This document shows positions 27,640 through 36,426 of a stretch of 64,000 bases of DNA, piece after piece. A model generated the notes under the pieces. It made no database searches. It saw nothing but the letters and a program-made list of their open reading frames with translations, and was not told where the DNA came from. The position numbers and the translations under genes are program-made. Each line of letters starts with the position of its first letter. Position 1 is the stretch's first letter. Source of the DNA: JASLDZ01 sp038226305 (GTDB lineage Bacteria > Pseudomonadota > Alphaproteobacteria > Caulobacterales > Caulobacteraceae); contig JBBRQN010000006.1 of NCBI GenBank assembly GCA_038226305.1, forward strand, positions 62,001-126,000. The letters are read 5' to 3'.

Positions 27640-29844
27640 ATGAGCGTAGCGTTGCTGATGACGGCCGCGGGACTGGCAATATCCAGTCAGCCGATTTCCG
27701 CTCCGGCGCAGCAGCCGCAGTCGACCGACGCCCCCCTCGCAGCGCGCTCCGCCCCCGTGCCGCCCCCGCGCGAGCCCGGCCAGGGCCCGATCATCGTTCA
27801 GGGCGACACCGCCCCCGCCACCTCGGCCTCCACCAAGGACACGCCCCCGCCCCGCGTCGGGGCGCCCACAGCCGTCGCCCCCATAACGCAGGACTCAGGG
27901 TCCACCGGGATCACCACCTACGCCCCGGCCTTCTTCACCGAGTACCGACCCTCCACGGCCCTGGACATGGTGAACCACGTACCGGGGTTCTCCTTCGATT
28001 CCGGCGACAGTTCGGTGCGCGGCTATTCGGGCGCGGCGGGCAATGTGCTGATCGACGGGCGCCGGCCCGCGTCGAAAAGCGACAACCTGTCGAGCGTGGT
28101 GTCGCGCATCACGGCCACCGATGTGGACCACATCGAGCTGATCCGCGGCGGCGCCCCCGGGATCGACATGCAGGGCCGCACGGTGATGCTGAACGTGGTG
28201 CGCAAGAAGGGCGACGCCACCGAGGCTGTCGTTCAGGTAGGAGACCACGTGTTCGCCAACGGCCACACGGTGCCCAACGGGTCTGTGATGCTCAGCCGCC
28301 GGTCGAACGGACGCACCTTCGAGGCCACGGTCACGCGCTTCTCCTCGTTCGACGACTCCATCGGTGATGGGCGCTACGTCACCCGCACCCCGGGCGGCGC
28401 GACGACCAGCACCCCGGCCCGCACCAGCGGCGGCGGCGGCGGCGTGGCGGTGATCGGCGCCTACAAGGGCCCCTTGTTCGGCGGCGACCTGCGCGTGAAC
28501 GGCAAGGTGCAGGAGAGCTACTTCAAGTCTGGCCAGAGCTATGGCGAGTTCGCGGCCCTGGACGACGTGGTCAACGACCGCAATCGCCAGCGCCTGCTGG
28601 AGGTGGGGGCCAACTACGACCGCAAGGTCGGCATGGTGGACGTGGAAGCGGTGCTGCTGCAGCGGCTGGAGCGTTCCTTCAGCGGCGAGGTCGAGACGGC
28701 CCGCCCCACCTACGCCGCCCAGTTCTCCGGGGTGAACCGCACCGGCGAGAGCATCGGGCGCCTGTCGGGCCGCTACAGCCCGTGGAAGACGCTGACGCTG
28801 GAGGTCGGGGGCGAGGGCGCCTTCAACTTCCTCGAGGGCTCAAGCCACTTTCAGCAGAACGGCGTGAACATCCCCCTGCCCTCGGCCAACGTGCGGGTGG
28901 AAGAGACGCGGGGCGAGTTCTTCGGCCAGTCCACCTGGCGCCCGCGCGACGACCTGACGTTCGAGGCGGGCGTGCGCTTCGAAACCTCGACGATCTCGGA
29001 AACGGGCGACGCGGTGAAGTCGCGCTCGTTCTTCTACGCCAAGCCCCGGTTCGCCGCCGCCTGGAGCCCGGACAAGGATTCGCAGGTTCGTCTCCGCGTG
29101 GAGAAGAAGGTCGGCCAGCTCGACTTCGGCAACTTCATCTCCACCACCGACCTCAAGCAGAACCAGGTCAACGCCGGCAACCCGGACCTGCGGCCCGACC
29201 AGCGCTGGCAGTACGAAGCGGCCTATGAGCGGCGCTTCTGGGGCAAGGGCTCTGTAGTGGTGACCCTGCTGCACGAGACCATCGACGATGTGGTCGATCT
29301 CGTGCCGATCATCGGCAGGGGCTTCGCCTTCGATGCGCCGGGCAACATCGGCTCGGGCACCGGCGACAGCCTGAACATCGAAGCGACGGTGCCCCTCGAC
29401 AAGCTGGGCGTGAAGGGCGGAACTCTCAGCTCCAGCACCACCTGGCGGGTGAGCGAGGTCACCGATCCGCTGACGGGTGTGAAGCGCCGCATCTCCAGCC
29501 AGCGGCCAAAGTCGATCAACCTGTCCTATGCGCAGGATCTGCCGCAGTGGAAGTCGACCGTGGGGATCAACTACGATCAGGTGTTCAGCGAGGTGGCCTA
29601 TCGCCTGGCGGAGGTGGATCACCGCGCGGTGACCCCGCCGTTCCTGCAGATCTATGGCGAATACAAGCCGCAGCCGGGGCTGGTCTTCCGCCTCGAGATG
29701 ACGAACCTGATCCCCTACACCTTCAAGTACCAGCAGGACATCTACGCAGGGCCGCGCAACACCGCGGCGCTGATCCAGCAGGCCGAGCTGCGCATCCAGT
29801 CACAGCCCCGCATCTTCGCCCGGGTGAGGAAGACGTTCCGCTAA
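27640..29844 (+). CDS. TonB-dependent receptor-like outer membrane protein
   Basis: A 734-residue protein. A short signal-like start is followed by a Pro-rich stretch (residues 20-80), then a plug domain: ALDMVNHVPGFSFDSGDSSV, NVLIDGRRPASKS, HIELIRGGAPGIDMQGRTV. A beta-barrel follows and ends IFARVRKTFR. The plug with a GXDM-QGR loop and a late-type barrel resemble receptors without a carboxypeptidase-like N-domain. Ligand unknown. ATG 27640 has GGGGAAG about 8 nt before it. A 10-bp hairpin follows the gene. Confidence 0.88.
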   Translation: MSVALLMTAAGLAISSQPISAPAQQPQSTDAPLAARSAPVPPPREPGQGPIIVQGDTAPATSASTKDTPPPRVGAPTAVAPITQDSGSTGITTYAPAFFTEYRPSTALDMVNHVPGFSFDSGDSSVRGYSGAAGNVLIDGRRPASKSDNLSSVVSRITATDVDHIELIRGGAPGIDMQGRTVMLNVVRKKGDATEAVVQVGDHVFANGHTVPNGSVMLSRRSNGRTFEATVTRFSSFDDSIGDGRYVTRTPGGATTSTPARTSGGGGGVAVIGAYKGPLFGGDLRVNGKVQESYFKSGQSYGEFAALDDVVNDRNRQRLLEVGANYDRKVGMVDVEAVLLQRLERSFSGEVETARPTYAAQFSGVNRTGESIGRLSGRYSPWKTLTLEVGGEGAFNFLEGSSHFQQNGVNIPLPSANVRVEETRGEFFGQSTWRPRDDLTFEAGVRFETSTISETGDAVKSRSFFYAKPRFAAAWSPDKDSQVRLRVEKKVGQLDFGNFISTTDLKQNQVNAGNPDLRPDQRWQYEAAYERRFWGKGSVVVTLLHETIDDVVDLVPIIGRGFAFDAPGNIGSGTGDSLNIEATVPLDKLGVKGGTLSSSTTWRVSEVTDPLTGVKRRISSQRPKSINLSYAQDLPQWKSTVGINYDQVFSEVAYRLAEVDHRAVTPPFLQIYGEYKPQPGLVFRLEMTNLIPYTFKYQQDIYAGPRNTAALIQQAELRIQSQPRIFARVRKTFR

Positions 29845-29854
29845 CCGCGTGACA

Positions 29855-29879
29855 GGGCGCGGGGGAGAACCCCGCGCCC
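29855..29879. terminator. hairpin between convergent genes
   Basis: A perfect 10-bp stem GGGCGCGGGG / CCCCGCGCCC with loop GAGAA, lying in the 41-bp gap between the receptor gene and the convergent peptide transporter gene. It has no U tract. Confidence 0.6.
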
Positions 29880-29885
29880 GCCCAG

Positions 29886-31775
29886 TCAGACGCCGTGTTC
29901 GGTGGGCACGGGGCCGGTGTCGTTGGCGCCGTGGGCCCAGTGCTTCAGGAACGGGCTGAGCGCCAGGAACACGACGCCGAGCGCGATCGCCGCCCAGCCG
30001 ATGTTGGAGAAGACGCCCACCGAGGTGGCCAGCGCCGCCGCGGGGTCCAGCACTTGGCCGCCCACGGTCTTGGTTCCTGCCAGCTTGGCGATGAACGCCG
30101 CGGCGTAGAGCCCGCCGGAGTTGGCCAGGAACCAAACCGCCAGCATGGTCGACACCAGTACGGGCGGCGCCAGCTTGGAGATCTGCGACAGCCCCACCGG
30201 CGACAGGCAGAGCTCGCCCGTCGTCTGCAGGAGGTAGGTGCCAGCCAGGAAGATCAGCGGCACGCGGAAGGCCGCGTCATGGAACGAAGCCCCCCACACC
30301 AGCAGGAGGAAGCTGACGCCCACCTGCGCCAGCGCCAGGCCGAACTTCACCATCGGGCTCGGGTCTCGACCCCGGGCGCCGAGGAACAGCCACAACGCCG
30401 CGAAGATCGGGGCGAACAGGAGGATGAAGCCCGCGTTGAACGACTGCGTCTGCGAGGCTGTGAACCCCATGTCGATCCAGAAGGTGCCGGGCAGAAGGGT
30501 CGCGGCGTCCTTCATGGCCTGCGTGCCGATGAATACCGGCGTGCCGAAGACGTTGGTGGTGATGGCATGCGCCACCAGCCCCAGCTCGGTGTTGCGCTGG
30601 GCGAAGAGGTTGAGCGAGCTGCCAGCCTGCTCGAACAGCGTCCAGAACATCACGGCACCCATGACGAGGAACAGGGCCAGGAACGTGCGCTCCCGCTCCT
30701 GCTTGTCGCTCTTGGTGAAGAGGTGGACGCCCACGTAGGCGAGGACGCTCACCGCGCCGATGCCCAGGAGGATGCCCACCAGCGCATTATGCTGAACGAG
30801 AAGGTAGACGAGCCCAAGGCCCAAGATCGCGAGGATGTAGATGATGTGCTCGCGCGTGAGCGGCCCGGCCACCGGCTTGGCCAGCAGCTCAGGTTCGGGC
30901 GGCTCGCCCTTGCCCTGCAGGAGCGGGCGGCCCAGCACGAAGACCACGAAGCCCGCCAGCATGCCCAGCCCGGCCAGGCCGAAGCCCGCCCACCAGCCCA
31001 CCGTCTGGCCGAGATAGCCGCAGAGGATCGCCGCCCAGAACGAGCCGAGGTTGATGCCGTAGTAGTAGAGGATGAAGCCCGAATCCCGCCGGGGATCGGC
31101 CTGCGTGTATAGCTGCCCGACGAGGGACGAGATGTTCGCCTTCAGGAAGCACACGCCCATGATGATGAGCGAAAGCGCCAGGTAGAACACGTTCAGATAG
31201 AGCGGATCGCGCTTCTCCACCGACAGCTTGATCTCGCTGTTGGGCAGGTCGGCGGGGATGGGAGAGGCCGTGGGCAGGTTCTTGATGACGATGCCGCCAT
31301 CGCTGCGCGGGCCGAAATCGTAGGCTGCGCTGCCGACCTTGATCTGCACCTTCTGGTCGCCGCCCCGGCCCTGGGTGACGAATTCGTACTTCTGGCCGTG
31401 ATAGGTCAGCACCTGCTGTGCGGGATGACTTTCAACCGCCATCGTCAGGTGGCCCGCCACCAGGAGCAACGCCCCGAAGGCGATGGCCTTGCGCGTTCCA
31501 AGATATCGATCGGCCAGAATGCCTCCCACCAAGGGGAGCAGGTATACCAGCGTGGTATAGGCACCGTACTGCGCCGTAGCCGTCGCGTCGTCGAACAAGA
31601 AATGCTGCGTCAGGTAGAAGATCAGGATGCCGCGCATCCCGTAATACGAAAATCTCTCCCACATCTCAGCGAAGAACAGGATCAAAAGACCCCGGGGATG
31701 TTTGCGAAGCTGCAGAAACACCGGCACGAAGGTGAGCACGGTGATGACCACGCCGGCCACGATAACGACGTTCAT
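29886..31775 (-). CDS. POT-family peptide:H+ symporter
   Basis: A 629-residue inner-membrane transporter of the proton-dependent oligopeptide family. The ExxER proton motif is in FFAEMWERFSYYGMRG (residues 35-49), with GGILADRYLGTRK and FYYGINLGSF-type signatures (ILYYYGINLGSFWAAI). Residues about 116-188 form an extra hydrophilic loop between the third and fourth membrane segments. It imports di-/tripeptides coupled to protons. It stands alone; the receptor gene converges on it. Confidence 0.92.
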   Translation of the reverse strand: MNVVIVAGVVITVLTFVPVFLQLRKHPRGLLILFFAEMWERFSYYGMRGILIFYLTQHFLFDDATATAQYGAYTTLVYLLPLVGGILADRYLGTRKAIAFGALLLVAGHLTMAVESHPAQQVLTYHGQKYEFVTQGRGGDQKVQIKVGSAAYDFGPRSDGGIVIKNLPTASPIPADLPNSEIKLSVEKRDPLYLNVFYLALSLIIMGVCFLKANISSLVGQLYTQADPRRDSGFILYYYGINLGSFWAAILCGYLGQTVGWWAGFGLAGLGMLAGFVVFVLGRPLLQGKGEPPEPELLAKPVAGPLTREHIIYILAILGLGLVYLLVQHNALVGILLGIGAVSVLAYVGVHLFTKSDKQERERTFLALFLVMGAVMFWTLFEQAGSSLNLFAQRNTELGLVAHAITTNVFGTPVFIGTQAMKDAATLLPGTFWIDMGFTASQTQSFNAGFILLFAPIFAALWLFLGARGRDPSPMVKFGLALAQVGVSFLLLVWGASFHDAAFRVPLIFLAGTYLLQTTGELCLSPVGLSQISKLAPPVLVSTMLAVWFLANSGGLYAAAFIAKLAGTKTVGGQVLDPAAALATSVGVFSNIGWAAIALGVVFLALSPFLKHWAHGANDTGPVPTEHGV

Positions 31776-31985
31776 GAACGGTATTCCAAGGCGACTCTAC
31801 TCAAGGCTGTGGCGTGGGGTGCGGGGGGCACCCTGTCTTTTGCGCGGGCTCCCGCTTTCACAGGCAAGGGGTTGCCGTCAAGTTAAGCATTCGAGCGCTT
31901 TCCCCTTGCCGGCCCGGCCTCGGAACCGCCCTGCGGCCCCGAACCGTTGAAGGATCAAGGAAACCCCATAGTTCGCGAGGACGCA

Positions 31986-32351
31986 ATGCAGACCCCTGGC
32001 CCAGATCATCCCATCGACCTGATGCAAGAAGGCCACCGCCTGCGCGTGCAGGCTGGCGACCATGTGATCGCCGACTCCACCCACGCGATCACCTTGCGCG
32101 AAGGCCGCTATCCGCCGGTGCCCTACTTCCCCCGCGCAGACGTGGAGATGTCGCTTCTGTCGCAGACGCAGAAGCGGTCGCACTGCCCCTACAAGGGCGA
32201 CGCCACCCACTATTCGATCTTCATCGACGGCGTGCTGCTGGAGAACGCGGTGTGGAGCTATGAGGCCCCCTACCCGGCGATGGAAGCGATCCGGGGGCTG
32301 TTGGCGTTCTATCCCGACAAGCTCCGCATCACGGCAGCCGACGCCACCTAG
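31986..32351 (+). CDS. DUF427 domain-containing protein
   Basis: A 121-residue cytoplasmic protein with the DUF427 pattern: HRLRVQAGDHVIADSTHAIT, then PYFPRADVEMSLLSQTQKRS followed by HCPYKGDATHYSI, and NAVWSYEAPYPAMEAIRGLL. The biochemical role of the family is not settled. ATG 31986 has GAGGA just before it and is preferred over TTG 31947. Confidence 0.88.
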   Translation: MQTPGPDHPIDLMQEGHRLRVQAGDHVIADSTHAITLREGRYPPVPYFPRADVEMSLLSQTQKRSHCPYKGDATHYSIFIDGVLLENAVWSYEAPYPAMEAIRGLLAFYPDKLRITAADAT

Positions 32352-32395
32352 CGCTTCTACTCGCGGGGCGTGGCGAATCCCTGAACGGTCGCGCC

Positions 32396-32812
32396 ATGCC
32401 CCAGACCCTCGCGAGCATGATTGGCCTGGGCATCGTCTTCGCGGCCTGCCTCCTGGGGCTTCTGGGGCGCGAGCGTGAGCGCATCGCCGCGGTGGCCCTT
32501 GCGGCAGCAGTCGTCGCCTCCTCGGTCGTGCAGAAGTTCACCGGGCGCTGGGATCCCGTGGCGGCGCTCCTGGCGGTGGACCTCCTGCTGCTGGTGTTCG
32601 CCCGGCTCACGTGGCGTTCAGAGCGGCACTGGCCCGTGGCCGCGGTCGCCCTGCAGGGCCTGATCTTCGCGATGGATGCCCTCAAGCTCACCGACGCGCG
32701 GATCGGGGCCTACACCTACCTCACCCTGGTGGCGTTGATCTCCTATGGGCTCGCCGGTGTGATCGCCTGGGCGGGATGGTCGTCTTGGCGGGCGCGAAGG
32801 CGGTTGCGGTAA
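32396..32812 (+). CDS. small integral membrane protein, unknown function
   Basis: A 138-residue protein with four or five predicted membrane segments (MIGLGIVFAACLLGLLG, IAAVALAAAVVASSVV, DPVAALLAVDLLLLVFARL, WPVAAVALQGLIFAMDAL, YLTLVALISYGLAGVIAWAG) and a basic C-terminus. It starts 44 bp after the DUF427 gene and is followed 60 bp later by the S24 repressor gene. The family is not recognised. Confidence 0.65.
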   Translation: MPQTLASMIGLGIVFAACLLGLLGRERERIAAVALAAAVVASSVVQKFTGRWDPVAALLAVDLLLLVFARLTWRSERHWPVAAVALQGLIFAMDALKLTDARIGAYTYLTLVALISYGLAGVIAWAGWSSWRARRRLR

Positions 32813-32872
32813 CGAAGCTGGAATGTATTCCTAAACCTCGCCTGGCGCCTTGCGGGCGAGTCGGATGGGATC

Positions 32873-33511
32873 ATGCTCACCCACGGTCGGATCTGGGCGG
32901 CGATCGATGCCTTGGCGGCGCGGCGCGGCGTCAGCGCGTCGGGCCTGGCGCTCCTGGCGGGTCTGGATGCGACGAGCTTCAACAAATCCAAGCGCCTGTC
33001 TTCGGACGTGCCGCCCCGCCCGCGCTGGCCCTCCACCGAGAGCCTGGCCAAGGTGCTGCAGGCGACCGGGGCCGACTTCTCCGACTTCGCCGACCTGCTG
33101 CAGGATCGCACCCCGCACCCTCACCGGATGAGCGTGCCCCTGCTCGGCTTCGCGCAGGCGGGCCAGGGCGGCTTCTTCGACGATGCAGGCCTGCCCTGTG
33201 GCGAGGGCTGGGACGAGGTGGAGGCCCCGGGCGCTCAGCCCGGCGACTATGCCCTGACGATCGCGGGCGACTCCATGCGCCCCGCCTATCGCGCCGGCGA
33301 CCGGATCGTCGTTCGGCCGCTCAGCGAGCCCCCACGCCGCGGCGACCGGGTGGTGGTGCGCACCTTCGCGGGCGAGGTCATGGCCAAGGAGGTGGCCCGG
33401 GTCACGGCCCGGCGGCTGGAAATGGCCTCGCTCAACCCAGACTACCCGCCGCGCGATATGGACCGGCGGGAGATCGCGGCCGTCGCCCGCATCCTGTGGG
33501 CCAGCCAGTAG
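32873..33511 (+). CDS. S24 family HTH repressor (LexA/CI-like)
   Basis: A 212-residue regulator. The N-terminal HTH (about 8-75) has GVSASGLALLAGLDATSFNK; the C-terminal S24 domain has the self-cleavage serine in AGDSMRP (Ser134) and lysine in GEVMAKEV (Lys172). A likely Ala-Gly cleavage site is in LLGFAQAGQGG (Ala96-Gly97). Such proteins cut themselves when bound to RecA filaments or are derived enzymes without SOS link. No phage gene or SOS-type gene is adjacent. Target genes unknown; it converges on the DUF6491 gene. Confidence 0.85.
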   Translation: MLTHGRIWAAIDALAARRGVSASGLALLAGLDATSFNKSKRLSSDVPPRPRWPSTESLAKVLQATGADFSDFADLLQDRTPHPHRMSVPLLGFAQAGQGGFFDDAGLPCGEGWDEVEAPGAQPGDYALTIAGDSMRPAYRAGDRIVVRPLSEPPRRGDRVVVRTFAGEVMAKEVARVTARRLEMASLNPDYPPRDMDRREIAAVARILWASQ

Positions 33512-33517
33512 GGGCCT

Positions 33518-33925
33518 TCAGGGCCGGTCCCGGGCGGGCAGGGCCGCGACCTCGGCCGCCGACAGGGCGGTGAGCGAGGCGACCGCGCAGGTCTGCGGAA
33601 AGTCGCTGGCGATGATCGTGGCCCGCAGGTCGTTGGCGGTGCAGATCTGGCTCGAGGGAACGCGCGACTCCAGCCGGATCGTGGCGTCCGGCCGCAGCAC
33701 GTTGGGGCAGCGCCCCACGAAGCCGACGGCGTAGTAACGGTCGGTTCGGGTGCGCACGATCAGCGTCTGGTCGCCGTGCCCGTGAAAGCGCTCCACCTCC
33801 TCCACATTGAAGCATCGCTCCAGGGTCGGCGGGCCGGCGTTCGAAGGCGGGGCGGCGAAGGCAGCCGTGCCCGTGGCGAGCAGGGCGGCGGTAGCGGTCG
33901 CGGCGGCGAAGGCGAAGCGGCGCAT
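33518..33925 (-). CDS. DUF6491-like secreted protein
   Basis: A 135-residue protein with a signal peptide (MRRFAFAAATATAALLATGT..AFA). The mature part has a Cys-bearing pattern RCFNVEEVERF, TDRYYAVGFVGRCPN and SQICTANDLRATII, as in small secreted proteins of the DUF6491 type common in Caulobacteraceae. ATG 33925 has GAGGA 9 nt before it. It follows lysS by 53 bp on the same strand. Function unknown. Confidence 0.68.
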   Translation of the reverse strand: MRRFAFAAATATAALLATGTAAFAAPPSNAGPPTLERCFNVEEVERFHGHGDQTLIVRTRTDRYYAVGFVGRCPNVLRPDATIRLESRVPSSQICTANDLRATIIASDFPQTCAVASLTALSAAEVAALPARDRP

Positions 33926-33978
33926 GGCGGCGGTTCCTCTCATCGAGGGATCAACATGCGCCTTGCGGGGCGGTTCCG

Positions 33979-35601
33979 CTACGCCCCGGCCAGATCCTCG
34001 CCCGCCAGCACCCGGTCGATCAGGGAGGCGGTGCGCTCCAGCCCGAAGATCGCCGCGAAGGAGCCGAAGCGCGGCCCCTGCGGCTGACCCAGCAGGCACT
34101 CGTAAAGCGCCCCGAACCAGGCGCGCAGGGGCTCGATCCCCGCAGCCTTCCCCGCCTCGAACACTTCGTGCTGCACGAGGTCGCCATCGATGGTGTCTGC
34201 GGGCAGCGCGCGGAGCCGCCGGGCCAGATCGGCCATGCCCTCCCGCTCCGGGCCCACGGGCAGGCGGAACCGCTTATGCGGCCGCACGAAGTCCTCGTAG
34301 TAGTTCAGGGCATAGCCCGCGAGGGTGTCGAGCAGCGGCTGCGTCTGCGGCGTGGCGCCGGGAACGTAGCGGGCGAGGAAGCCCCACAGCACGGCCTTGT
34401 CCGCGGCGTTGGCAGCGGAGACCACGTTGAGCAGGAGCGAGAACGAGATCGGCGATCCCGTCTCCGGCGGTGCCCCGGCGTGGACCGACCACACCGGGTT
34501 GTCGATCTGCTTTCCGGGCTCCAGCCGCGGGTAGGCTTCCAGCTGCTGCAGGTACTCGTCCGTGGCCTTGGGGATCACGTCGAAGCTGAGCTTCTTGGCG
34601 CTCTTCGGTGACTGGAACAGGTAGTACTGCAGGCTCTCCGGTGTGGAGTAGCGCAGCCAGTCTTCCATCGTCAGCCCGTTATTCTTCGACTTGGAGATCT
34701 TGGCGCCCGTCTCGTCGAGGAACAGCTCGTAGTGGAAGCCCTCGGGCGGCTCGCCCCCCAGCACCCGGCAGATCTTCGCCGAAGCCTTCACCGAGTCGAT
34801 CAGGTCCTTGCCGCTCATCTCGTAGTCGACGCCCAGCGCCGCCCAGCGCATGGCCCAGTCGGGCTTCCACTGCAGCTTCACATGGCCGCCGGTGACGGGA
34901 ACGGTGGTGCGCTCGCCATCCTCGTCCTCAAAGTCGATCGTGCCCGCCTCCACGTCGCGACCGAGCGTCGGCACCTGCAGCACCCGCCCGGTCTTGGGGC
35001 TGATGGGCAGGAAGGGCGAGTAGGTGGCGCGACGCTCCGGCCCCAGCGTCGGCAGCATTACAGCCTGGATCGCGTCGTAGGCTGCCAGCGCCTTCAGGAG
35101 CGTCGCGTCGAACTCACCGGATCGATAGGCCGCGGTGGAGCTCTTGAACTCGTAGTCGAAGCCGAACCCGTCAAGGAAGCGCCGCAGCCGGGCATTGTTG
35201 TAGGCCCCGAAGCTCGACTCCTCGCCAAAGGGGTCGCGCACCTGCGTCAGGGGCTTGTGCAGGTCTTCCTCCAGCCAGTCCTGGTGCGGCAGGCCGGGCG
35301 GCACCTTGCGAAGGCCGTCCATGTCGTCGGAAAAACAGATCAGGCGCGTGGGGATTGCGTCGTCGGTCAGGGCGCGGAAGGCGGTTCGCACCATCGTGGT
35401 GCGCGCCACCTCCTGAAACGTGCCGATGTGCGGCAGGCCGGAGGGGCCGTAGCCCGTCTCGAAGATCACGGCCCGGTCGTCGCCCGCGGGGCGGGTGCGC
35501 TCCAGCCGCTTGAGGAGCACCTTGGCCTGTTCGAACGGCCAGGCGCGGGCTTCGGAAGCCAGGGCTTCCAGGCCCCGGATTGCAGGAGGGACGGCGGACA
35601 T
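33979..35601 (-). CDS. lysS: lysine--tRNA ligase, class I
   Basis: A 540-residue class I synthetase: the HIGH motif is HIGT in SGLPHIGTFQEVARTTMVRT, the KMSKS motif is KISKS in ETGAKISKSKNNG. This archaeal-type LysRS is the usual one in alphaproteobacteria, in place of the class II enzyme. It charges tRNA-Lys. The TTPGxxP-like linker and C-terminal helical domain are complete. Confidence 0.95.
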   Translation of the reverse strand: MSAVPPAIRGLEALASEARAWPFEQAKVLLKRLERTRPAGDDRAVIFETGYGPSGLPHIGTFQEVARTTMVRTAFRALTDDAIPTRLICFSDDMDGLRKVPPGLPHQDWLEEDLHKPLTQVRDPFGEESSFGAYNNARLRRFLDGFGFDYEFKSSTAAYRSGEFDATLLKALAAYDAIQAVMLPTLGPERRATYSPFLPISPKTGRVLQVPTLGRDVEAGTIDFEDEDGERTTVPVTGGHVKLQWKPDWAMRWAALGVDYEMSGKDLIDSVKASAKICRVLGGEPPEGFHYELFLDETGAKISKSKNNGLTMEDWLRYSTPESLQYYLFQSPKSAKKLSFDVIPKATDEYLQQLEAYPRLEPGKQIDNPVWSVHAGAPPETGSPISFSLLLNVVSAANAADKAVLWGFLARYVPGATPQTQPLLDTLAGYALNYYEDFVRPHKRFRLPVGPEREGMADLARRLRALPADTIDGDLVQHEVFEAGKAAGIEPLRAWFGALYECLLGQPQGPRFGSFAAIFGLERTASLIDRVLAGEDLAGA

Positions 35602-35675
35602 GGGCAGGGGTATAGTCGCCCCGCCTCTCCGTGCGAAGTCGCTGGAGAAGGGGCACTCAAGGGATGGAGAGCGGG

Positions 35676-36383
35676 ATGCGCAAGACGATGCTTCTGGCGG
35701 CCGGTGCCGTGATGCTGATGATGGCTCCCGCGGTGGTGGCCGCGCAGGCCCCGACCAGCCCGCCCGCCATGAACCCCAACTGGAAAGTTCCCGAGGTCAT
35801 CGCCTTCACGGGCGTGAAGCCAGGCATGAAGGTCGCCGACGTGGTGGGCGGCCGGCTCACCGCCTCCTTCGCCAAGGCCGTCGGCCCGACCGGCAAGGTC
35901 TACGCTGTTGAGACGGCTGAGATCGTGAAATCGCACCCTGAAGTCGGCAAGATGATGCAGGGCCTCGCCGCCTCCGCGCCCAACGTCGTCTACTCGGCTA
36001 ACCCGGTCAACGACGCCCTGCCCGGCGGGCTGGACGTCGTGTTCATCCGCCAGAACTACCACGACCTCTACGACAAGTTCATGGGCCCGGCCGACGTACC
36101 CGCGTTCAACAAGGCGGTCTACGCGGCGCTGAAGCCCGGCGGCGTCTACGTGATCCTAGACCACGCCGCCGACCCGAAGATGGACTTCACCAAGCAGACC
36201 GAGGGCGTGCACCGCATCGACCCGGCCCGGGTGAAGGCCGACGTCCTGGCCGCGGGCTTCAAGCTCGACGGCGAGAGCAGCATCCTCGCCAACCCCGCGG
36301 ACGACCACTCCAAGATGGTCTTCGACCCCAGCGTGAAGGACAAGACCGACCAGTTCCTGATGCGCTTCAGGAAGCCCGCCTAA
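35676..36383 (+). CDS. secreted class I methyltransferase-like protein
   Basis: A 235-residue protein with a Sec signal (MRKTMLLAAGAVMLMMAPAVVAAQA) and then a methyltransferase-like fold: VKPGMKVADVVGGRLTASFA, GPTGKVYAVETAE, FIRQNYHDLYD, LKPGGVYVILDHAADP. The glycine-rich motif I is degenerate (VVGGRL in place of GxGxG). A periplasmic SAM enzyme would lack cofactor, so another ligand or a lost activity is possible. ATG 35676 has GGAG 6 nt upstream. Divergent from lysS. Confidence 0.78.
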   Translation: MRKTMLLAAGAVMLMMAPAVVAAQAPTSPPAMNPNWKVPEVIAFTGVKPGMKVADVVGGRLTASFAKAVGPTGKVYAVETAEIVKSHPEVGKMMQGLAASAPNVVYSANPVNDALPGGLDVVFIRQNYHDLYDKFMGPADVPAFNKAVYAALKPGGVYVILDHAADPKMDFTKQTEGVHRIDPARVKADVLAAGFKLDGESSILANPADDHSKMVFDPSVKDKTDQFLMRFRKPA

Positions 36384-36393
36384 ACTTCGACCC

Positions 36394-36426
36394 AGTAGCG
36401 GCGGCGCGGTCCGCGTCGCCGCTACT
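36394..36426. terminator. hairpin between convergent genes
   Basis: A perfect 10-bp stem AGTAGCGGCG / CGCCGCTACT at 36394-36403 and 36417-36426 with a GC-rich inner loop, followed by TTT on the plus strand. It overlaps the stop codon of the convergent DUF1697 gene. Confidence 0.6.
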
